NCBI RefSeq assembly: GCF_003001995.1
Contig: NZ_PVNB01000022.1
Coordinates: forward strand, 1-63,957
Reading direction: 5' to 3'
Length of the DNA stretch: 63,957 bases
Source: Orenia metallireducens
GTDB taxonomy: Bacteria > Bacillota > Halanaerobiia > Halobacteroidales > Halobacteroidaceae
A model generated the notes under the pieces. That model was not told where the DNA came from. It ran no database searches and saw nothing but the letters and a program-made list of their open reading frames with translations. Of this stretch, positions 1-9,602 are shown one piece after another. A program made the translations under genes and the position numbers. How positions within the stretch are numbered: position 1 is the first letter of the stretch; every line of letters starts with the position of its first letter.

Positions 1-131
1 GTCCAATCAATCCACCAAGTGGATGTCCTTTTCATACAAGGTGCCCTTTTGCTACTGAGAAATGTAAGAGAGAGGTACCAAGCTTTGAAGAGAAGGTTGA
101 TGGACACTTTGCTGCCTGCCATTATTCCTGA
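1..131 (+). CDS. Oligopeptide/dipeptide ABC transporter ATPase, C-terminal end (partial)
   Basis: The window opens inside a reading frame (first full codon at 3) that ends with TGA at 129-131. The 42 visible residues carry the Cys-rich tail typical of OppD/OppF/DppD/DppF ATPases (oligo_HPY region): [15 protein letters not shown], then a second Cys in EKCK and the ending HFAACHYS. The family energises peptide import at the inner face of the membrane. Only the C-terminus is visible, so the choice between the D and F subunits is open. A peptide-binding lipoprotein lies 1.5 kb downstream and could be the matching receptor, although a regulator gene and a terminator separate them. Confidence 0.85.
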   Translation, partial: PINPPSGCPFHTRCPFATEKCKREVPSFEEKVDGHFAACHYS

Positions 132-175
132 TTATTCCCATTGGTATTGTAAAAATATAGCTTTTATATAAACTG

Positions 176-204
176 TTGACAAAGTATATCAATAATATTA
201 TAAT
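176..204 (+). promoter_or_regulatory. Sigma-A-type promoter for the HTH regulator
   Basis: A consensus TTGACA at 176-181 and TATAAT at 199-204 are separated by exactly 17 bases. The transcript would start near 211 and run into the regulator gene at 369. Confidence 0.75.
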
Positions 205-368
205 TATAAAAAACAGTGAATAAATATTAAAAAAGTTGTAAGTTGGGCAAATTGGGAGGAGTAGAGTAGTTGAGTTGGAGTTTAGGTTTTAGACTAGTAT
301 AAGTAAATACTTTTATAAGTCAGTTCAAGACTTAATAGCAGAGTTGAGATTATAAGGAGGTCAATCGC

Positions 369-1043
369 ATGAGTAGTGCAGTAGAAGAGTGTGTTTTGTA
401 TGACTTGACCAAGAAGGAGAAGGTAATTTATTTAGCCCAAAAGGACCCTTTTTTAAAAGTAGAAAGGATTTCCCAGTTGGCTGAAACAACCCCCCATTAT
501 GTCAGAACAGTCCTGTCAGAAGCTAATTTATCATTAACTAAGTTAAGAAAACAGTATGCTCAAAGATTAAAGAATAAAAAAAGAGCAAACAAATTTCTGT
601 TAGATATTCTGTCTACTGATAAGTTTGATAAGTTAGATTTGACTAAAGAAGAGGGAGTAGTCTTAAATAAGACTGAATATTATTCTGATTTATTCAAAGG
701 GTGTAGAGATTTTTTAGAGAGAACGGTACTATTTAGAGAAGAAGGGCTCCCAATAATGATAAATAGTACTTTTATTTCTGATGGTTTACAGAAATTTGAT
801 GAGCTAGACAATAGGAAAGATCTATTTATTTCAGAGAATAAGGTTAGAGTAGAGATGAGCAATGATATTGTGGCTAACTTATTAGAGATTAATATTGGTA
901 TTCCTGTTCTAATTTTAGAGAAGGAGATTTATATTTCTAAAAAATTAAAAGGCTTTGATCTACTTTATCTTATTCCAGAGAGAGTAGAGTTGTTGTTAAA
1001 AGAGAATAATCATCAGATATCAGTACTCAAATGTAAGCATTAG
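369..1043 (+). CDS. HTH transcriptional regulator with UTRA-like C-terminus
   Basis: A 224-residue protein. Residues about 14-60 form a helix-turn-helix with the pattern KKEKVIYLAQKDPFLKV, then TTPHYVRTVLSEANLSL and LRKQYA, which resembles the DeoR/FapR/GntR type. The C-terminal third (IGIPVLILEKEIYISKKLKG) has the beta-strand pattern of a UTRA effector domain, but this is a weak resemblance. A clear paralogue lies at 8866-9546, and the two genes bracket the peptide-binding protein and the two nucleotide-scavenging lipoproteins. Start: AAGGAGG ends about seven bases before ATG. The ligand is unknown; a role in controlling the bracketed genes is inference from position. Confidence 0.7.
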   Translation: MSSAVEECVLYDLTKKEKVIYLAQKDPFLKVERISQLAETTPHYVRTVLSEANLSLTKLRKQYAQRLKNKKRANKFLLDILSTDKFDKLDLTKEEGVVLNKTEYYSDLFKGCRDFLERTVLFREEGLPIMINSTFISDGLQKFDELDNRKDLFISENKVRVEMSNDIVANLLEINIGIPVLILEKEIYISKKLKGFDLLYLIPERVELLLKENNHQISVLKCKH

Positions 1044-1050
1044 TGATCAC

Positions 1051-1085
1051 AGCAGTTAGCCATAGTTGGTTAGCTGTTTTTTATT
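1051..1085 (+). terminator. Rho-independent terminator after the regulator
   Basis: CAGTTAGCC pairs with GGTTAGCTG (two G-U pairs) around ATAGTT and is followed by TTTTTTATTT, just after the stop at 1043. Confidence 0.75.
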
Positions 1086-1099
1086 TCATCTAAAAATTA

Positions 1100-1206
1100 T
1101 TGACAAGTCATGTTAATTTTATTATAATCAAAGATAAATGAGAATAATTTGGCTAGTTCATAATTATTTATTTTTATCCCAATCTAAAGCATCTACTTTA
1201 GATTAC
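1100..1206 (+). promoter_or_regulatory. Promoter and short leader/attenuator upstream of the peptide-binding protein
   Basis: TTGACA (1100-1105) and TATAAT (1123-1128) have a 17-base spacer. About 50 bases after the expected start there is a 9-bp hairpin, AATCTAAAG (1181-1189) with CTTTAGATT (1196-1204), followed by a moderately T-rich stretch. It could end a short RNA or attenuate transcription of the gene at 1605, about 400 bases downstream. The promoter is solid; the attenuator role is inference. Confidence 0.55.
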
Positions 1207-1305
1207 TTTGTTTTGGATATATTTTTAAATATAAAATGACTTACATAAGTATGTATAAATATTAATGTTTTAGAATTGATTATGTTAGTAGAAGAAGTGA
1301 TGGAA

Positions 1306-1409
1306 TATAGAGATATTAAGACAGTAACGAGTAACAAGTGATGAGAGAAGATTTTTACTAGTTACCTGTCACTCATCATTGATCAATAAACTGTCGCAAT
1401 ATACCCATA
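1306..1409. repeat. Dispersed terminal-inverted-repeat hairpin element, copy 1
   Basis: The left end TATAGAGATATTAAGACA and the right end TGTCGCAATATACCCATA are imperfect inverted repeats. The inner part holds degenerate self-complementary words such as AAGTGATGAG and GTCACTCATCA. The same ends recur near 3349-3633, 18529-18669, 24275-24613, 31395-31508 and 43286-43394. All copies are intergenic. They contain no open reading frame, so the element resembles a MITE or a large REP. Confidence 0.7.
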
Positions 1410-1604
1410 GTCTAATATTATTTTACTAATATAAGTGATTAATTAATGTAAATCTAGATAAAGATAATAAGTAATTACTGCTTAGTAATTAATAAAAAGA
1501 ATTATAAAATCCACTTTAAAATGGAATATTTATAATTAAGAGGTCAATAAAGTAGTCAATTGCTTTAATGATAAATCAAATTATCAAGGAGGAAATAAGT
1601 AGAG

Positions 1605-3272
1605 ATGATGAAAAAGAGATTAAGTATATTATTAGTAGTAGCCTTAATGGCAGTTTTAGTTACTGCTTGTGGAGGTAATCAAGAAGGAAAAGTAGAAAAA
1701 GATAGTAAAAATAAGCAAGAAGTCGCAAAAGAAGTTAGTGAACAGGATAAATATGGAGGTGTCTTCCAAGGTCGTGTGAAGGCTGACCCACCAACATTGG
1801 ATCCAGCTATGGCAACAGATACTACGTCTAGTAGAGTGATTAGAAATATCTTTGATGGTTTGGTTCAGTTTGACAAAGATTTAAATGTGATTCCAGCGAT
1901 AGCTAAAAGTTGGAATATAAGTGAGGATTCTTTAGTTTGGACCTTTAACTTAAGAAAAGGTGTTAAGTTCCATAATGGAAGAGAAGTGAAAGCAGATGAC
2001 TTTGTTTATACATTTACAAGAATTTTAAATTCTAAGACCAAGTCTCCGCGCACATGGCTGTTTGAAGGGGTTAAGGGTGCTAAGGAATTTATGGAAGGTA
2101 AAGCGGATAAGGTAACTGGACTAAAGGTTCTTGATGATTATACATTCCAAGTAACTTTAGCTGAGCCGTTTACTCCGTTTTTATCGGTGTTAGCAATGGA
2201 GAATGCTTATGTAGTACCTCGAGAAGAGGTTGAAAAATATGGTGAAGAATTTGCTCAATATCCAGTTGGAGCAGGTCCATTTAAATTTGTTGAATGGAAG
2301 CATGATGATAAAGTTGTATTAGAGAAGAATGAAGATTATTATGTAGAAGGTCGTCCTTATTTAGATAAGGTTGTTTATAGAATTATTCCAGAAGGTTCTT
2401 CAGCCTTTGCTGAGTATGAGCAAGGGAATGTTTATCAAAATGTAGATGATGATTTACCAGCAGGACAGATAACAAGAATAATGGATCCTAATGGAGACTT
2501 TGCTGTTGATTTTAAAAGTATTCCTAGGTTAGGGACATTCTATATTGGGTTTAATACTCAAAAGGAACCTTTCAATAATAAAAAAGTACGTCAGGCAATA
2601 AACTATGCGGTAAATAGAAAGGTTCTTGCAGCGGTAGTTATGAATGGAGTTGTAAAACCTGCTAACGGGATCTTACCTCCCACAATGCCAGGATATAATC
2701 CAGATTTAGAAGGCTATGAATATAATTTAGAGAAAGCTAAGAAATTATTAGCAGAGGCAGGTTATAAAGATGGATTACCTGGTCAATTTGAATTAGCTTA
2801 TAATACAGATAAGAAGAATCAAAGAATTGTTGAAGCTATACAGTCTAACTTAAAACAAATTGGGGTTAATGTAAGATTAATTAATATGGATTGGGGTACT
2901 TATATTAAGAAGGTGGATAATGGAGAAACTCAAATGTATAGATTAGCTTGGATTGCTGATTATCCAGATCCAGATAACTTCTTGTATGTATTATTTCATT
3001 CTAAAAATGCTGGACCAGGTGGAAATGGAGCATTTTATAAGAACTCAGAAGTCGATCAGATGTTGGATAAAGCCCGTAGTATGAAACCAGGTAAAGATAG
3101 AATTGCTCTATATCAAAAAATTGAAAAACAGATTGTAGAGGATGCACCATGGATTCCAGTGTATTATTATACAGCACCGATTTTGGTGAAACCATTTGTT
3201 AATAACTATGTATTTACAGCTCAATCAGCACTACCATTGACAAATGTTTGGATAGACCCAAATCATAGATAG
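1605..3272 (+). CDS. Extracellular solute-binding protein family 5 (peptide-binding lipoprotein)
   Basis: A 555-residue lipoprotein. The signal peptide ends in lipobox LVTAC with the acylated Cys near residue 22. The mature part opens with the family-5 pattern KADPPTLDPAMATDTTSS and contains NIFDGLVQFD, TFNLRKGVKFHNG, and the C-terminal APWIPVYYY typical of OppA/DppA. It binds short peptides or similar ligands outside the membrane and delivers them to an ABC importer. The tail of a peptide ABC ATPase lies at 1-131, consistent with a nearby opp/dpp locus. Start: AAGGAGG lies about 12 bases before ATG 1605, and a second ATG follows directly at 1608. The real ligand cannot be told from sequence. 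Confidence 0.9.
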   Translation: MMKKRLSILLVVALMAVLVTACGGNQEGKVEKDSKNKQEVAKEVSEQDKYGGVFQGRVKADPPTLDPAMATDTTSSRVIRNIFDGLVQFDKDLNVIPAIAKSWNISEDSLVWTFNLRKGVKFHNGREVKADDFVYTFTRILNSKTKSPRTWLFEGVKGAKEFMEGKADKVTGLKVLDDYTFQVTLAEPFTPFLSVLAMENAYVVPREEVEKYGEEFAQYPVGAGPFKFVEWKHDDKVVLEKNEDYYVEGRPYLDKVVYRIIPEGSSAFAEYEQGNVYQNVDDDLPAGQITRIMDPNGDFAVDFKSIPRLGTFYIGFNTQKEPFNNKKVRQAINYAVNRKVLAAVVMNGVVKPANGILPPTMPGYNPDLEGYEYNLEKAKKLLAEAGYKDGLPGQFELAYNTDKKNQRIVEAIQSNLKQIGVNVRLINMDWGTYIKKVDNGETQMYRLAWIADYPDPDNFLYVLFHSKNAGPGGNGAFYKNSEVDQMLDKARSMKPGKDRIALYQKIEKQIVEDAPWIPVYYYTAPILVKPFVNNYVFTAQSALPLTNVWIDPNHR

Positions 3273-3282
3273 TAATTATTTT

Positions 3283-3314
3283 AGAGCAGTCGGCGTTAAG
3301 CTGACTGCTCTTTT
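3283..3314 (+). terminator. Rho-independent terminator after the peptide-binding protein
   Basis: AGAGCAGTCGGC pairs with GCTGACTGCTCT (one mismatch) around GTTAA, followed by TTTT, 10 bases after the stop. Confidence 0.85.
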
Positions 3315-3348
3315 GCTATAATTGGATAAGCTATTGGTTGATACTCCT

Positions 3349-3633
3349 TAGATAGATATTAAAACAGTAATGAGTGATGAGTAGATAAGAAAAATTTTAT
3401 TAACAATTTCTCCTCCCGGTTCTCAAATAATAGAGACTCTTCGTGGGATTGATATTTTTAAATCCCCTACTAGTTTCAAGAAACTCTCCGTGATTATAAA
3501 GTTTCTCAAAAACATGAAACTTTATTTCTCCTCAGGTCGGGTTAAAAGAACCCGAAGAACAAGTGATGAGAAGAGATTTTAACTCGTTAACCGTCACTTG
3601 TCACTGATTACTAAAGTATTGCAATATATCCAT
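3349..3633. repeat. Dispersed hairpin element, copy 2 (composite, long)
   Basis: The ends match the family: GATAGATATTAAAACAGTAA on the left and GTATTGCAATATATCCAT on the right. The interior (about 3382-3545) is longer than in copy 1 and contains nested hairpins, including AAGTTTCTC/GAAACTTT and GGGTT/AACCC, plus words like AAGTGATGAG and CACTTGTCACTGATTAC near the ends. It fills most of the 530-base gap between the peptide-binding and 5'-nucleotidase genes. Confidence 0.6.
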
Positions 3634-3802
3634 TAAATCTTATTACCTATATTGAAATTAAACTAGAAAAAACATGTATAACAACATCGTTATTAACAAT
3701 TATTAACATGATATTAAACTTTCCGTAATATTAAGTCTATATAATCATAAGTGGATTTTTATAACTTTTATTAGCAAAATTAGATATAATGGAGGGAAAA
3801 GC

Positions 3803-5593
3803 ATGTTAATAAGAAGAAAAGTGAATAAGTTATTGATTTTTTCTATGGTGATTTTAAGTTTAATGACATTGGTAGGTTGTAGTGATGACAATAGTAGTAA
3901 TAAGGATATTGCTTCTGGTAAAGTGGTTGATTTTAATGGAATAGGTGTTGAAGGAGTAAAGTTAAATAAGGGAAGTATTACTGTTACAACAGATAAAGAA
4001 GGAAGATGGAATATATCAGGATTAAAAGAAGGAGATGTAGTTACTCCAAGTAAAGTTGGATATTCTTTTGAACCCAAAGATTACAGAGTGACAGATGGAA
4101 AAGATAGTGGAATTATTTTTACTGCTACTAAAAAATTAGAAAGAAAACAAGGTGAATTGTACATAGCCCATACCAATGATATTCATGGTAGGGTAGAAGA
4201 AGGAAAGTATGATGGAATGGGGTTAGCAAAGGTTAAGACAAAAATAGATGAACTAAAAGCAGAAAGAGATGTATTAGTACTAGATGCAGGAGACACAATT
4301 CATGGGCAGACTATAGTTCAACTATCAAAGGGAGAGAGTATGATTGAAATTATGAATGCTATAGGGTATGATGCTATGGCAGCTGGAAATCATGATTTCA
4401 ACTATGGGCAAGAGAGATTGGTTGAATTGGATGGAATAGCAGATTTTCCGATTTTATCAGCAAATGTTTACAAAGATAATGGAGATAGATTATTATCACC
4501 TTACAAAATTAAAGAGATAGAAGGGAATAAGGTTGGTATATTTGGACTTTCCACTCCAGAGACAACTTATAAAACCCATCCTAATAATGTAAAAGGCTTA
4601 GAGTTTAAAAACCCTATAGAAGAAGCGAAAATTATGGTAAATCAACTCCAAGCTGAAGGATGTACTATTATTATAGCACTTAGTCACTTAGGATTAGATG
4701 AATCTAGTGAACATACTAGTGAGATGGTAGCAGAGCAAGTTAAAGGTATAGATGTAATTGTTGATGGTCATAGTCATACAAAATTAACAGAAGGTAAGCA
4801 AGTAAAGGAAACATTAATTGTTCAGTCTCAGGAGTATGATAAGAATCTTGGGATAGTTGATATCACAGTAGATCAAGCTGGTGAGATTTCTATTAAGGCA
4901 AGTTTATTTACCAAAGAAGAAGCAGCTAATTTAGAAGAAGATGCAGACATTAAGTCTATAGTAGAAGAGATTAATGCTGAAAATGATGAGGTATTATCAG
5001 AAATAGTAGGAAGTACAGAGGTATTATTAGATGGAGCAAGAGAGAATGTTAGGACAGGTGAGACCAATCTTGGAAATTTAATTACAGATGCTATGTTGAA
5101 TGAGACAGGTGCCGATATAGCTATAACAAATGGTGGAGGAATCAGAGATTCAATAGATGAAGGTGATATTACACTAGGAGAGATTATTACAGTGTTACCT
5201 TTTGGTAATTATGTAGTTGTCAAAGAACTATCAGGTGCAGAGATTAAAGCAGCTATTGAACATGGTATTTCAGCTTATCCAGAAAGTCTAGGTGCATTTC
5301 CTCATATTGCTGGGATGAAGGTTAAGTTTAATCCAAGTAAGGAAGCTGGAAATAGAGTTGTTGAGATAACTGTGAATGGAAAAGTTTTTGATGAAAATGA
5401 GTCTTATCAGGTGGCAACCAATGACTTTATGGCAGCTGGTGGAGACGATTATACAATGTTTGCTGATGATAGTATAGTAGGAGAATATGATGGATTAGAC
5501 CAAGTATTAAATAACTATATTCAAAGTCTAGCAGATCAAACTGTAACAGCAGATATTGCAAAAATTGAAGGAAGAATTGAAGTTGTAGAGTAA
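3803..5593 (+). CDS. 5'-nucleotidase / 2',3'-cyclic phosphodiesterase family lipoprotein
   Basis: A 596-residue surface lipoprotein with lipobox LVGC. Residues about 35-110 form a small carboxypeptidase-regulatory or Ig-like domain, shared with the neighbouring nuclease. The calcineurin-like metallophosphatase domain follows, with HTNDIHG near 123, DAGDTIHG, GNHDF near 195 and DGHSHT, all metal-binding motifs. The C-terminal 5'-nucleotidase domain has NLGNLITDAM, ITNGGGIRDSI and MAAGGDDY. It removes phosphate from extracellular nucleotides. Together with the nuclease 150 bases downstream it could convert DNA or RNA to nucleosides and phosphate. RBS GGAGGG lies seven bases before ATG. Confidence 0.92.
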   Translation: MLIRRKVNKLLIFSMVILSLMTLVGCSDDNSSNKDIASGKVVDFNGIGVEGVKLNKGSITVTTDKEGRWNISGLKEGDVVTPSKVGYSFEPKDYRVTDGKDSGIIFTATKKLERKQGELYIAHTNDIHGRVEEGKYDGMGLAKVKTKIDELKAERDVLVLDAGDTIHGQTIVQLSKGESMIEIMNAIGYDAMAAGNHDFNYGQERLVELDGIADFPILSANVYKDNGDRLLSPYKIKEIEGNKVGIFGLSTPETTYKTHPNNVKGLEFKNPIEEAKIMVNQLQAEGCTIIIALSHLGLDESSEHTSEMVAEQVKGIDVIVDGHSHTKLTEGKQVKETLIVQSQEYDKNLGIVDITVDQAGEISIKASLFTKEEAANLEEDADIKSIVEEINAENDEVLSEIVGSTEVLLDGARENVRTGETNLGNLITDAMLNETGADIAITNGGGIRDSIDEGDITLGEIITVLPFGNYVVVKELSGAEIKAAIEHGISAYPESLGAFPHIAGMKVKFNPSKEAGNRVVEITVNGKVFDENESYQVATNDFMAAGGDDYTMFADDSIVGEYDGLDQVLNNYIQSLADQTVTADIAKIEGRIEVVE

Positions 5594-5741
5594 TTTTTCT
5601 GTAAATAAGATGTTAGTTTTAGAGTGCTAAACTTGAGAAAAAATTATAACTTTGCCCTATGAGAGTTGAGTAATATTCTATGGTTTAATGACTAAAATTG
5701 GCTTCTTATAGGGTAATATATTATTTAATTGGAGGTTTTTT

Positions 5742-8462
5742 ATGTTAAGAAGGTTGAAAGGACATAAGTTAATAATATTATCAGCCTTAATTATGAGTTT
5801 ACTAATAATGGTAGGATGTAGTAGTAATAATGATGATGATTCTGTTGAGGATAAGAGTTATTCAGTTTCAGGAAAAGTTGTTGATATTAATGAGAATGGA
5901 GCTAAAGATGTAATTTTAAGCTTTACTAATGGAAATGGGACAGCAACAACTAAGAAGCAAGGAGAATGGAGTAAAGATCAATTAAAAGGAAAGGGAGTTG
6001 TTACTCCAGCTAAAACTGGATATAAATTTAGTCCAGAGAGTAGAGAAATAAGTAAGCAAGATGATAATGTTGACTTTATAGCTAAAAAAGTTCCTGCTAC
6101 TTATATAGAAGCTTTCTGCCCAGATTATAATAGTTCTCAAGCTGATTCAAATGGAGCATGGATTGATATTAAGTTTAATGATGTATCAGCTTTACCAGCT
6201 GCGTGGTTATTAAAGGCTGGTAATTATAAGCATGTCAATGAGTTGATGAATAGTATTGATATTTCAGGGTGGAGCCTAAATAATGGAGATACAATCAGAG
6301 TTTATTCAAAAGGAGCAAAAGTTAACACAGATGAAACAGATTTGAAGTATAAAACAGCATCTAAGTATTTTGCTAATTATCAATATGGAATTATATGGTT
6401 AGAAGATGAACAAGGAACAATAATTGATATCGTTGCCTATACAACAAGTTCAAATTCAAAGGGATATTGGCTTTCAGAAAATGGTGATAATCCAGTAGCA
6501 ATTTTGGATAAAGCTGTAGTTGCAGAAAAATGGAATGGTAGTAAGTTAGCAGATGCTTTTGAAGCAGGAGATATTTCTAATTCTTATATTAAGTTAAAAG
6601 ATGTAGTAGTAGGTGATGGACAGAAGAATAGTGATTGGACAACAGTAGATGAAGGAGATGGTGAAAATTTACCTGATGGTGCAGTAAGTGCTGAGATTTA
6701 TGAAATTCAGGGATCTAGCCATGAGAGTGCAATGAAAGATGAGCCAGTCAAAGGTGTTGATGGAATTGTAACTGCCAAAGATAAGACTGGATTTTATATG
6801 CAAGAATTAGATTCTGATAATGATGATGCTACTTCGGAAGCAATTTATGTCTTAAGTGATAAAGCAGTAGAAGTAGGAGATAAAGTAATTGTTGCTGGTA
6901 TTGTACAAGAGTATGCAATCCCTCATACAGCTGATGAATGGTGGATTGATATACCACGACAATTAACTATAACTGCTATTGAGGCAAGTCAAGTTGAAGT
7001 TCAATCTCACGGAAATGATTTGCCAAATCCTATTATTTTAGGAACTGATAGGAGTATTCCAGAGAATAGTATTGATGATGATAGTTTCGATAGTTTTGAT
7101 ATAACAGAGGATGCTATTGACTTCTATGAATCTTTAGAAGGGATGAGAGTACAAGTGGATAATGCCTTAGTTATTGGACCTACTGAGTATGGACAGACAG
7201 CTGTACTTCCTAACAGTGGAGATTATAACAGTGGTGCTAGAACAGAATTTGGTGGAGTTTTAATTGCAGAAGGTGACTTTAATCCAGAGAGAATTATTGT
7301 TGAAGCTGAAACATTAACTAAATTTTTCGATTATAGATATGCTAAATCTTTTGATTTAGGTGCTAAATTTATAAAGCCTATCGTTGGAATTATAAGTTAT
7401 GATGAAGGAAAGTATATGCTTTATAATACAGCAGATTATTCAAGTTATAGTGAAGATGACATTTATACAAAAGCTAATAATAGTAAGAAGGATGTTACGA
7501 CAATTAACTATGCAAAAGATAAATTAACAATTGCTAGCTTTAATGTTGAGAATTTAAGTGCAGAGTCTAAGTCTAGTAAAATTGAAGGAATAGCTAATTC
7601 TATTGTTACTAATCTTAAAAATCCAGATATCATTGGGTTGGTAGAGATTCAAGATAATAACGGAGAAACCGATAATGGCGTAGTTGTAGCTGATAAAACT
7701 TATAATGCTTTGATTTCTACAATCTCTAATGTGGGCGGGGCAACTTATGACTATGTCAACATTGATCCAGAGGATGATCAAGATGGTGGAGCTCCAGGTG
7801 GAAATATTCGAGTAGGATTTATCTATAGAACTGATAGAGTAGATTTTATAGCAAAAGGTAGTGCAACTGCTACAGATGATGTTTTGGTAGAAGGAAGTGG
7901 GGAGAATATTACTTTATCTTTAAATCCAGGTAGAATTGACCCAACTAATAATGCCTTTGATGATAGTAGAAAGCCTTTAGCAGCAGAGTTTGAATTTAAG
8001 GGAGAGAAAGTATTTATGATTGCTAATCACTTTAATTCCAAAGGGGGAGATGCTCCTCTATTTGGAAATGAACAACCACCTGTATTGGTCAGTGAGAATC
8101 AGAGAAGGGAGCAGGCAGAGGTAGTTAATCAATTTGTACAAGAGATATTAGCTGCTAACTCAGATGCAAATGTAGTAGTACTAGGAGATTTGAATGACTT
8201 TCAATTCTCTGAAGCTGTAGATACCCTTGCTGGAAGTCAATTAACCAATATGATGGAACAATTAGATGATAGTGATAGATTTACTTATGTTTATGAAGGA
8301 AATTCACAAGTATTAGACCATATTCTAGTAAGTGATAGTTTAGTGGGGTCTACAGAGGTAGATGCAATCCATATCAACTCAGTTTATGCTGAGTATGGTC
8401 CTATTGGAATAGTTAGTGACCATGATCCAATAATGGTTCAAATTTCTAATTTGGGGAATTAA
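5742..8462 (+). CDS. Extracellular nuclease lipoprotein (ExeM/NucH-like)
   Basis: A 906-residue lipoprotein with lipobox MVGC. Residues about 40-115 repeat the Ig-like domain of the preceding 5'-nucleotidase. A lamin-tail-like segment follows (ISGWSLNNGDTIRVY, YGIIWLEDEQG), then an OB-like region with GVDGIVTAKDKTGFYMQE, typical of secreted nucleases. The C-terminal endonuclease/exonuclease/phosphatase domain begins near residue 600 with IASFNVENLS and has IIGLVEIQDN, NHFNSKGGD, LGDLNDF and SDHDPIM, which supply the catalytic Asn, Glu, Asp and His residues. It should degrade DNA or RNA outside the cell. RBS GGAGG precedes the ATG. The fold assignment is firm; the substrate is inferred. Confidence 0.88.
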   Translation: MLRRLKGHKLIILSALIMSLLIMVGCSSNNDDDSVEDKSYSVSGKVVDINENGAKDVILSFTNGNGTATTKKQGEWSKDQLKGKGVVTPAKTGYKFSPESREISKQDDNVDFIAKKVPATYIEAFCPDYNSSQADSNGAWIDIKFNDVSALPAAWLLKAGNYKHVNELMNSIDISGWSLNNGDTIRVYSKGAKVNTDETDLKYKTASKYFANYQYGIIWLEDEQGTIIDIVAYTTSSNSKGYWLSENGDNPVAILDKAVVAEKWNGSKLADAFEAGDISNSYIKLKDVVVGDGQKNSDWTTVDEGDGENLPDGAVSAEIYEIQGSSHESAMKDEPVKGVDGIVTAKDKTGFYMQELDSDNDDATSEAIYVLSDKAVEVGDKVIVAGIVQEYAIPHTADEWWIDIPRQLTITAIEASQVEVQSHGNDLPNPIILGTDRSIPENSIDDDSFDSFDITEDAIDFYESLEGMRVQVDNALVIGPTEYGQTAVLPNSGDYNSGARTEFGGVLIAEGDFNPERIIVEAETLTKFFDYRYAKSFDLGAKFIKPIVGIISYDEGKYMLYNTADYSSYSEDDIYTKANNSKKDVTTINYAKDKLTIASFNVENLSAESKSSKIEGIANSIVTNLKNPDIIGLVEIQDNNGETDNGVVVADKTYNALISTISNVGGATYDYVNIDPEDDQDGGAPGGNIRVGFIYRTDRVDFIAKGSATATDDVLVEGSGENITLSLNPGRIDPTNNAFDDSRKPLAAEFEFKGEKVFMIANHFNSKGGDAPLFGNEQPPVLVSENQRREQAEVVNQFVQEILAANSDANVVVLGDLNDFQFSEAVDTLAGSQLTNMMEQLDDSDRFTYVYEGNSQVLDHILVSDSLVGSTEVDAIHINSVYAEYGPIGIVSDHDPIMVQISNLGN

Positions 8463-8506
8463 GAAGAGATTAAATTAGCTATTGTCAATTGAATATTGTA
8501 TATAGT

Positions 8507-8534
8507 AACCCAGAGTTAATTCTCTGGGTTATTA
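8507..8534 (+). terminator. Terminator after the nuclease gene
   Basis: AACCCAGAG and CTCTGGGTT form a perfect 9-bp stem around TTAATT. The following tract (ATTATGATTAAT) is only weakly T-rich. Confidence 0.65.
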
Positions 8535-8838
8535 TGATTAATAAGGATAAAGGAAAACTATTTATTATTTGCTTTCATATTTATTACATTTAAAAAAAAC
8601 AAATATTCTTATTGAATATACAATAGCATCTTCATCTCTATTTTGTTTTTATATTTGGTATCTTTATTTAATATATTTAACAAAAATGAGGTGAAGTTTT
8701 TCTGTTATAATTAATATTTAGTTATTTTTATAATTTTTTTAGTATCAAAGTTTTTTGAATTACTTAGTTTTGGGTTTTTTCTTTTTACTTTAAAAAATGA
8801 TGTATAAAATAGCATAAGTTAGGAATAATACTCCTAAG
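8535..8838. other. AT-rich intergenic gap
   Basis: About 300 bases of very AT-rich sequence with no convincing frame on either strand. A TATAAT-like hexamer at 8705-8710 has no clear -35 partner. No hairpin with a T-run was seen. Confidence 0.6.
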
Positions 8839-8865
8839 ATGAAAGATATAAAAGGAGTGAAAACT

Positions 8866-9546
8866 ATGAAGATGGAAGAGTTAACTAAAAAGGAACAGAT
8901 TATTAATTTTGCTCGTCATGATCCTTTTCTAAAGATTAGTGATATAGCTGAGAATGTTGAGACCACACCAAGGTATGTGAGAACAATTTTATCAGAGGCG
9001 AATATATCCTTGATGGAGTTAAGAGAGAAGTATGCTCGTAATATGGAACAGCGTTTGGCAGGAAAGGAGAGTAACTTACAAAAGGCAACAGTACGTTTAT
9101 TAAAAGAAGATGGAGATATTAAAGTTAGTGAGATAACATTACAGAGGATCTCTAATTTTGATTGTAGAGAATTGATGAAGACTCATCCTGATGAGGAATT
9201 ATATAAGATTACTCAAAAGAAGTTAATAGATGGTAAACCTTATAGTTTACAAGAGATTATCACTTATTTAAGTACTGATATTAATCAAGAGAGAATAGCT
9301 AATTTAGATTCTTTATATGAATTATTTGGCAATAAAGGTGTTGAAGGATTTAAATTTAGAAGTAATGTTGTACAAGTAGAGTCTTATAATCCATTAATAT
9401 CAACTAACTTAGGTTTGAAAGAAGAAGATCCAATTATAAAAAGTCAGCGTCTGATTTTGATTGATAAGATGCCAATTGGTGTAGAAAATTTCTACTTTGA
9501 TGCTAATAGTATTCAATTGGTCTTCCCAGGAGAATTGGTAGTATAG
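8866..9546 (+). CDS. HTH transcriptional regulator, paralogue of the gene at 369
   Basis: A 226-residue protein. Its N-terminal HTH (KKEQIINFARHDPFLKI, TTPRYVRTILSEANISL, LREKYARNME) is closely similar to that of the gene at 369. The C-terminus (NPLISTNLGLKEEDPIIKSQ, then DKMPIGVENFYFD) fits a UTRA-like effector domain better than its paralogue does. An upstream in-frame ATG at 8839 exists, but AAAGGAG at 8851-8857 sits inside that extension and points to ATG 8866. The pair of paralogues brackets the nucleotide-scavenging genes. The effector is unknown. Confidence 0.7.
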   Translation: MKMEELTKKEQIINFARHDPFLKISDIAENVETTPRYVRTILSEANISLMELREKYARNMEQRLAGKESNLQKATVRLLKEDGDIKVSEITLQRISNFDCRELMKTHPDEELYKITQKKLIDGKPYSLQEIITYLSTDINQERIANLDSLYELFGNKGVEGFKFRSNVVQVESYNPLISTNLGLKEEDPIIKSQRLILIDKMPIGVENFYFDANSIQLVFPGELVV

Positions 9547-9602
9547 TAGTTACTAGCTGTTAGCCTCTAGCCACTAGCTAATAGCTAGAAGCCAATATAC
9601 TA

